The notes below the pieces were generated by a model. That model saw only the letters and a program-made list of their open reading frames with translations, searched no databases and had not been told where the DNA came from. From Lewinellaceae bacterium (GTDB lineage: Bacteria; Bacteroidota; Bacteroidia; Chitinophagales; Saprospiraceae): a stretch of 64,000 nucleotides of DNA. The position numbers and the translations under genes are program-made. This document shows positions 59,240 to 64,000 of this stretch, one piece after another. Positions within the stretch are counted from its first letter, which is position 1. Each line of letters starts with the position of its first letter. The stretch is taken from NCBI GenBank assembly GCA_020636375.1, contig JACJXZ010000020.1:1-64000 (forward strand), in the 5' to 3' direction.

Positions 59240-60688
59240 TTAGTTGGTTGTTATTCCCATTTCTTTGTAAATATCGATATAAGCGCCGGCCGACTTTTCC
59301 CAGGAAAAGTTCGTTTGCATGATCCTCCGGCGCACCTCTTCGAAGATAGGCTGGTTGTGGTACAACTGCACTGCCCGGTAGAGCGCCAGTTGCCCGTCGT
59401 CGAGGCTGAACTGGTTGAAGCGGATGCCTCTGCCGACGCCGTTGGGCTCTCCGATATCCGGCACGGTATCTTTCAGCCCGCCTGCCGAGCGGACGACGGG
59501 TATGGTGCCGTAAGTCATGGCGTACATCTGGTTGAGCCCGCAGGGTTCTGTGCGGGAGGGCATGAACAGGAAGTCGGAGCCGGCGTAGGCCAGGTGGGCC
59601 AGCCCTTCGTTGTATTCCAGCGCGGCCCGGAAGCGGCCGGGGTATTGCTGGTTGAGCTGGCTGAAGACCCCTTCCAGGCCGGGGTTGCCGGCGCCCAGCA
59701 GGGCAAAGGCCAGTTCCCCTTCGCTGTGCATCACCCGGTGGATGAGATCCGGGATGAGGTCGGCGCCCTTTTCGCCCACCAGCCGGCCGACGAAGGACAC
59801 CAGCGGGCGGCGGGGGTCCAGCCGGAAATGCTGTGCCAGCACCTCCTTATTGGCTCTCTTAAAGGCCGCTATATCTTCTCCCAGCGGAGCGGCCAGGTAG
59901 CTGTCGGAAGCCGGGTTCCAGACCTGAGTGTCGATGCCGTTGAGGATGCCCAGGCACTTGTGCTGCTCGTGCTGCAACAGGTATTCCATCCCGCCGGAAG
60001 AGCCTTGTTGCAATTCTTTCAGATAGGAGGGCGACACCGTCGTTATCCGCCAGGCGCACTTGACCGCCGTGGCCAGCGGATTGATGTTGCCCGACCAGTC
60101 GAGCAGGCCGCGGGCCTCCGCGTCAAAGGCGGGCAGCAGGTACATATTGTCCCACCCGAAAGCGCCATGGTAGGCGCCGTTGTGGAGGGTAAAAACAGTG
60201 GGCAGCCAGCTGAGCCCCCGGTATTCCTGGCAATGCCTGACCATAAAAGGGATGAGGCCGGTGTGGTGGTCGTGGCAGTGCAGCAACTGCGGGCGGCCCG
60301 GGCTGTTGAGCAGCCACTGCAGCACCGCTTGCTGAAAAGACAGGTAGCGCTCCACGTCGTCGCTGTAGTTGTACCCGCCGGGGTCCGAATAGATGCCGGC
60401 CCGGTCGAACTTGCCGGGAATGTCGGCAACGAAGAACGGAAAGCCCAGAGCGTTGCCGCTTTCCCGCTGGATCGTAAAGGGAACGTAGTAGTTGTGCAGC
60501 CGGACAGCCCCCTTGTATACGGTGTGAAACTGGTGTTCATCGAGCCACTTGAGGCGGTACTTCGGAATGATCACTCCGGTGGGAACGCCTGCCGCCGAGA
60601 GGAACTTCGGGAGCGCCCCGGCGACATCGCCCAACCCACCTGCTTTTGCCGCGGGATAACACTCCGCGCTGACGTGTAATACCTTCAT
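59240..60688 (-). CDS. glgA: GlgA, glycogen synthase (ADP-glucose)
   Basis: A 482-residue GT5 glycosyltransferase that extends alpha-1,4-glucan from ADP-glucose. The ADP-glucose loop AECYPAAKAGGLGDVAGALP is at the N-terminus; HCHDHHTGLIPF, HNGAYHGAFGWD, ILNGIDTQVWNP, PLVSFVGRLVGEKGADL, and the donor-site MPSRTEPCGLNQMYAMTYGT are all intact. It is the first gene of the glgA-glgC pair and carries a good promoter and a palindrome upstream. Together with glgC it forms the glycogen storage unit; branching enzyme is not in the window. Confidence 0.95.
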   Translation of the reverse strand: MKVLHVSAECYPAAKAGGLGDVAGALPKFLSAAGVPTGVIIPKYRLKWLDEHQFHTVYKGAVRLHNYYVPFTIQRESGNALGFPFFVADIPGKFDRAGIYSDPGGYNYSDDVERYLSFQQAVLQWLLNSPGRPQLLHCHDHHTGLIPFMVRHCQEYRGLSWLPTVFTLHNGAYHGAFGWDNMYLLPAFDAEARGLLDWSGNINPLATAVKCAWRITTVSPSYLKELQQGSSGGMEYLLQHEQHKCLGILNGIDTQVWNPASDSYLAAPLGEDIAAFKRANKEVLAQHFRLDPRRPLVSFVGRLVGEKGADLIPDLIHRVMHSEGELAFALLGAGNPGLEGVFSQLNQQYPGRFRAALEYNEGLAHLAYAGSDFLFMPSRTEPCGLNQMYAMTYGTIPVVRSAGGLKDTVPDIGEPNGVGRGIRFNQFSLDDGQLALYRAVQLYHNQPIFEEVRRRIMQTNFSWEKSAGAYIDIYKEMGITTN

Positions 60689-60712
60689 TCAGGGTCGTTT
60701 TTCGCTTTGCAC

Positions 60713-60745
60713 TAAATGTAAGGAAAATATATTTTGCCGGGCAAA
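60713..60745 (-). promoter_or_regulatory. Putative promoter of glgA-glgC
   Basis: On the minus strand TTTG (60745-60742) and TACATTTA (60720-60713; one mismatch to TAnnTTTG) are separated by 21 bp, close to the Bacteroidota spacing. The -7 box lies 24 bp before the glgA ATG. Confidence 0.55.
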
Positions 60746-60756
60746 ATTTGACATCC

Positions 60757-60773
60757 AAAACTTGTCAAGTTTT
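60757..60773. promoter_or_regulatory. Palindrome upstream of the glgA promoter
   Basis: AAAACTTGTCAAGTTTT is a perfect 8-bp inverted repeat around a single central T, 11 bp upstream of the -33 box. Position and symmetry suit a regulator binding site; no regulator gene is adjacent. Confidence 0.45.
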
Positions 60774-60838
60774 CCCTGTGTGCGCCCTTTGTAAACCTGG
60801 CAAGAAAATTGACGGTGGATTAACAGGTGGGCCTCGCC

Positions 60839-60861
60839 ATCAGGATGATCGCGGCACGAGG
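60839..60861. repeat. Third copy of the 23-bp repeat
   Basis: Identical over 23 bp to 1093-1115 and over 21 bp to 1034-1054. It forms the end of the TIR-NACHT gene on the minus strand and writes its last codons, LVPRSS-stop, exactly as in hisA. Confidence 0.85.
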
Positions 60862-63851
60862 TTTCGCCATTTTTCCTCCAGCTGCGCGAGCATGCCGCTG
60901 GCCTCGTCGCCTTTTTCGTAGGGCGGTTTGCCGTCCGGCCATTCGCCGGTAGGCGCCACTTCCCGTTCCCGGAGCAGGCGGATGTATTTCTTGCGGTAGT
61001 AACCGGATTGCAGGCTGCGGAAATGTCCGGCGATCTCCTCCCGGGGTGTTGCCGGCCGCAGCTCCCGGCGGATTTTCCGGAAGCGCGGCAGGTCTTTCAG
61101 ATAATACTTATATCCGAGGAATGCCGTATAGATTATGGATATGATGCCCCATACCAGCCCCAGGACGATGATGATGTTGTAAGCCCATACCGCCACTTTG
61201 GAACCCAGCGGCAGGCTACCCTCCGGTGCGGAAAGAAAGCCGGCGTCCATCGAATCCATATGAGACATGAACAGTAAGTAGAGTACCAGCAGGCTCACGA
61301 TCGTCGCCATGAAAACCCTGGTCTTGGTATCGGACAGCCGGAACATGTAGGATAGAAATACCACCGAGAACCAGGGGATGACCACAAAAACGAACAGGGC
61401 CGCTTCGAACAGTATCACCGGAACCATCCACTGCCAGCCGTCGATGCCTCCCTGGAAAGGGTCGAGCAGATAAACGCCCCCCAGGATCACCGCCAAAAGG
61501 AACAGCCATTTTTCTGCTTCCCGCACCTGCAGGAAACGGGCCAGCGGGCGAAAATTGTCGGACAACTTCAGTGTCCTGATGTCTTTGGAAGTGGGATACC
61601 CCAGCGATTTGGTGCGCAGGAAGTAGAAGCGCGCCAGGTGTTGGAGCACTGGCGCACTGAGCTTGTCCAGATAGCGGGAAGCATTCGCCAGGCTCTCCTG
61701 CAGGTAAGGGTTGGGCGCCAGGGTGAGTTTGTCAAAAATCCGGACGATCAGGCGCTCGGCCTCCTCCTGGGGCAGCAGGGCGATGGCTTCGATGAGGAAT
61801 TTCTGGAGGATGAGGTCGTCGCCCAGTTCCGTGTTGACCAGGATAAATTCAGAAAGCTCCCGGCTATATGGTTCCAGCAGGTCTTTGCGGCTGATAAAGC
61901 CATCCACCAGGAAGCGCAGGCAGTTGACGGACTGGTAATACCGGTTGTCGATGATGATCTTTCGCGGCCGGGCTTTTTTCAGGCGTTTCTGTCGCTCCTT
62001 CTTGCTCAGGCCGGGCTGGAGCAGCCAGGCTTCGTCGGGGCTGGGTTCGCAGGCCAGCTTTTGGGTTTCCTCCCAGCAGTATCGTATCACTTTCCGGGCC
62101 GTTTCCTCTTCGGCGATCTCGCAGTACAGCACCAGGGCGTCGCGGTTGCGGGCGTCGAGCGGGATGTCTTCGACGGGCAGGGCTTCCGGGTTTTCGCGGA
62201 AGTTGAGGGCGACGAAATACTCGTGGAATTTGCGGTGGATGAAGCTGAAGCGCCCCTTGCCCAGGCGGGCCAGCCGCTGGTCGCGCAGCAGCTTGATGGT
62301 GGCGTTCAGCGGATGGCCTTTCAGCCGGCGGTTCAGTTCCTGTAGCTCGACGGCGAGGCCGTAGCGGGGGTCGTCGAAGAGGAAAGCTGCGATGGCGCGG
62401 GCCGTGTGGATGATGTCGGCCGGGCGGAGGCGGTACTCTTCGGCCAGCACGCGGGCGTCGAGGCGGTTGTGGATGCAACTCTCGTAGAGGGCCAGCTGGT
62501 GGGGTGGCAGTTGTTCGGCGTTGTTCTTCAGGTAGTCCTTCACCAGCGAGAGGGAGAAGGGGTTCTTGATGAGGGGGCGCAGGTTGTGGTGGTTGTACAG
62601 CTGTTGGATGGTGCTTTCCCGGAAGCCGGCCTTTTCCAGGCTTTCGATGACCATCTCCTCGCCCAGGGGGCGGAGGTGCAGGCTGAGGCCGGCAGCAAAA
62701 CGGCTGGTGGGGCGCTTGAACTCCCGGGAGGCCAGCAGCAGGCGGTTGCCCCCATCGAGGCCGTAGAGGTAGATCACCTCGGAGAGCTTGTCGATCAGGG
62801 GGGAATGCTCGTAACTGTCGATGACGGCCGGCGTTTCGTCAAAGGAGTCGAACAGGAAGAAAAAACGCCCTCGGCGGTATAGCTCCCGGTAATGGCGGCG
62901 GATGAAGGCCTGGGTAGCCGGCGGCTGCCCTTCCAGCAGGGAGGACAGGATGAAGCCCTCCAGGCTCTCCGGGCCAGGCGGCTGGCCGGGGGCCCAGTTT
63001 TCGGTTGTATACCAGTCGCGCAGGTTGATGTAAAGCGGGATCTGTTCCCCTTGGCCGGCGCCGAGCAGTTTCCTGGCCAGCTCGCGCAGGGCCACGCTCT
63101 TGCCGGAGCCTGGTTCGCCGATGATGAGAAAGGACGGCGTGTCCCTGTTTTTCAGGATAGCCTTGTCGAGGGATACCGCTTTTTTCTGAAAGCTTTTGCC
63201 TTTTTGCTGGTGGGCCAGGGCGTTGATGTGCAGGTAATCTTCCGGGTTCCAGTGGGTTTCCCGGTCGAGGACTTCCAGGCGGCGCAGCAGGCTTTCCCGG
63301 AAGCGCTGCACTTCTTCCGGCCCGGGCGGTTGGTAGGAGGCGCCGTCGGGCGATTCTGCTTCTTCTTTCGGCAAAGGGGCGGGGGCGGCCCTGCCCTCCC
63401 GGCGCAGGTGCCGGAGCAGGCCCTCCGCCACCTGCCTGTAGGGCTGGTCGGCGCTGTCCCAGTCCCGGCTGCTGATGGGCTTGCCGTCGGGCGGCAACAC
63501 CTTCCTGCCCTGCAACAGGGGGTACTCCTCCCACAGGCAGTCGCGGAGCACGATGGCGAAGGCTTCCGCCTCCCCTTCGTCTTCCCGGTGCAGGGCGTCC
63601 TCCAGCAGGCCGAAGAACTCGTCGAAATAGTCGTTGCTGATCAGAGAGACAATGATGTCGGACTCCCGCAGGGCGCGCTGCAGGGCGGTTTCGGCTTCCT
63701 CGCCCGCCGGGATCAGCCCCCGGTGCCAGATTTGCTGCACCAGCCCCTGCCGCTGCAATATGGCCAGGTGGGACAAAAGCCGGGCCGTCAGTTGCTCATC
63801 CTGCTCTGCGTGGCTGTAAATGATGACGAGTTTGTTATTGGCTTTATCCAC
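60840..63851 (-). CDS. TIR-NACHT-transmembrane protein, putative immune NTPase
   Basis: A 1003-residue protein. Residues 8-155 form a TIR-like domain (KLVIIYSHAEQDEQLTARLL; DIIVSLISNDYFDEFFGLLE; AIVLRDCLWEEYPLLQGRKV). A linker to ~225 precedes a NACHT-type STAND ATPase: Walker A IIGEPGSGKSVALRELARKL near 240, Walker B RFFFLFDSFDETP near 330, sensor NRLLLASREFKRPTS near 370. A helical region (380-780) follows, then about four membrane helices (WLFLLAVILGGVYLL; VILFEAALFVFVVIPWFSVV; VFMATIVSLLVLYLLFM; IIIVLGLVWGIISIIYTAFL) and a basic tail. Bacterial NACHT proteins defend against phage by this logic; TIR domains often cleave NAD. The last six residues come from a repeat shared with hisA. No partner gene is adjacent in the window. 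Confidence 0.85.
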   Translation of the reverse strand: MDKANNKLVIIYSHAEQDEQLTARLLSHLAILQRQGLVQQIWHRGLIPAGEEAETALQRALRESDIIVSLISNDYFDEFFGLLEDALHREDEGEAEAFAIVLRDCLWEEYPLLQGRKVLPPDGKPISSRDWDSADQPYRQVAEGLLRHLRREGRAAPAPLPKEEAESPDGASYQPPGPEEVQRFRESLLRRLEVLDRETHWNPEDYLHINALAHQQKGKSFQKKAVSLDKAILKNRDTPSFLIIGEPGSGKSVALRELARKLLGAGQGEQIPLYINLRDWYTTENWAPGQPPGPESLEGFILSSLLEGQPPATQAFIRRHYRELYRRGRFFFLFDSFDETPAVIDSYEHSPLIDKLSEVIYLYGLDGGNRLLLASREFKRPTSRFAAGLSLHLRPLGEEMVIESLEKAGFRESTIQQLYNHHNLRPLIKNPFSLSLVKDYLKNNAEQLPPHQLALYESCIHNRLDARVLAEEYRLRPADIIHTARAIAAFLFDDPRYGLAVELQELNRRLKGHPLNATIKLLRDQRLARLGKGRFSFIHRKFHEYFVALNFRENPEALPVEDIPLDARNRDALVLYCEIAEEETARKVIRYCWEETQKLACEPSPDEAWLLQPGLSKKERQKRLKKARPRKIIIDNRYYQSVNCLRFLVDGFISRKDLLEPYSRELSEFILVNTELGDDLILQKFLIEAIALLPQEEAERLIVRIFDKLTLAPNPYLQESLANASRYLDKLSAPVLQHLARFYFLRTKSLGYPTSKDIRTLKLSDNFRPLARFLQVREAEKWLFLLAVILGGVYLLDPFQGGIDGWQWMVPVILFEAALFVFVVIPWFSVVFLSYMFRLSDTKTRVFMATIVSLLVLYLLFMSHMDSMDAGFLSAPEGSLPLGSKVAVWAYNIIIVLGLVWGIISIIYTAFLGYKYYLKDLPRFRKIRRELRPATPREEIAGHFRSLQSGYYRKKYIRLLREREVAPTGEWPDGKPPYEKGDEASGMLAQLEEKWRNLVPRSS

Positions 63852-63940
63852 CTGATTTGGTTGACTGGGTTGATTTAATTCTACTTTGTCAACTTAACAC
63901 TACTTTGGGACTTTAAAGTGTGGTAGGCCCGGATGTTCTG

Positions 63941-63988
63941 GAGCGCGGACCTCCAGGTCCGCGAAAACCTGCTTCAAGTAGGTTTTTA
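63941..63988. repeat. Two hairpins upstream of the TIR-NACHT gene
   Basis: CGCGGACCT (63944-63952) and AGGTCCGCG (63955-63963) form a tight stem, followed by an AAAACCT.../...AGGTTTTT imperfect stem to ~63988 with a T-run. This looks like the terminator of a gene to the right of the window or a repeat element; the window ends soon after. Confidence 0.55.
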
Positions 63989-64000
63989 GTACAATGTTGT

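Overview
The window looks like chromosomal DNA of a high-GC member of the Bacteroidota, most likely the Saprospiria (Lewinella, Phaeodactylibacter or Haliscomenobacter relatives). Reasons: several secreted proteins end in type IX secretion (T9SS) sorting domains (FPNP or TPNP motifs followed by a short beta fold and GVYFVK or GLYFLK endings); hisB is bifunctional; FISUMP, DUF6175 and DUF6909 proteins are present; promoters of TAnnTTTG type can be seen; and the spacers carry Bacteroidota-style long inverted repeats. I see no transposase, integrase, rRNA or CRISPR array.

Layout. 0-1 kb: 3' end of a dockerin-like T9SS cargo gene. 1.1-9.3 kb: histidine biosynthesis on the minus strand in the order hisG-hisD-hisC-hisB, then a repeat-filled gap, a Uma2-family gene, hisH, an opposing lipoprotein gene, and hisA. 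hisF and hisI/E are not here. tRNA-Phe and a degenerate tRNA-like copy lie upstream of hisG. 9.5-17.6 kb: ordinary envelope and secreted genes (MtfA-like, Bor-like lipoprotein, cytochrome c, NA37, a very large BNR-repeat protein, a Tat-exported ankyrin-like protein). 18.1-22.6 kb: at least five consecutive genes all broken by several frameshifts. 23.3-30 kb: 2,4-dienoyl-CoA reductase, an FG-GAP T9SS protein, a VanY-type peptidase and a conserved 472-aa protein. 30.2-33.4 kb: a four-gene exported-protein operon (CsgG-like, small lipoprotein, DUF6175, unknown). 33.7-38.2 kb: a TPR-CHAT caspase-like protein with one frameshift, divergent from an ECF sigma factor and a membrane anti-sigma-like TPR protein, followed by a lipoprotein with a histidine heptad repeat. 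38.4-47.2 kb: permease, a large 12-repeat T9SS adhesin-like protein, FISUMP, DUF6909 and OmpA proteins. 47.4-53.5 kb: a mosaic of low-GC and high-GC segments whose borders fall inside genes. 54-60.7 kb: DUF4382, a dockerin-like T9SS protein, a helical-repeat protein, and glgA-glgC. 60.8-63.9 kb: a 1003-aa TIR-NACHT-transmembrane protein, the best candidate for an immune system.

The most interesting items are the TIR-NACHT-TM protein, the CHAT/sigma/anti-sigma neighbourhood with the CsgG-like operon beside it, the low-GC block replacing the middle of two secreted-protein genes, and a 21-23 bp repeat that supplies the same C-terminal residues and stop codon to two unrelated proteins (HisA and the NACHT protein) 60 kb apart.
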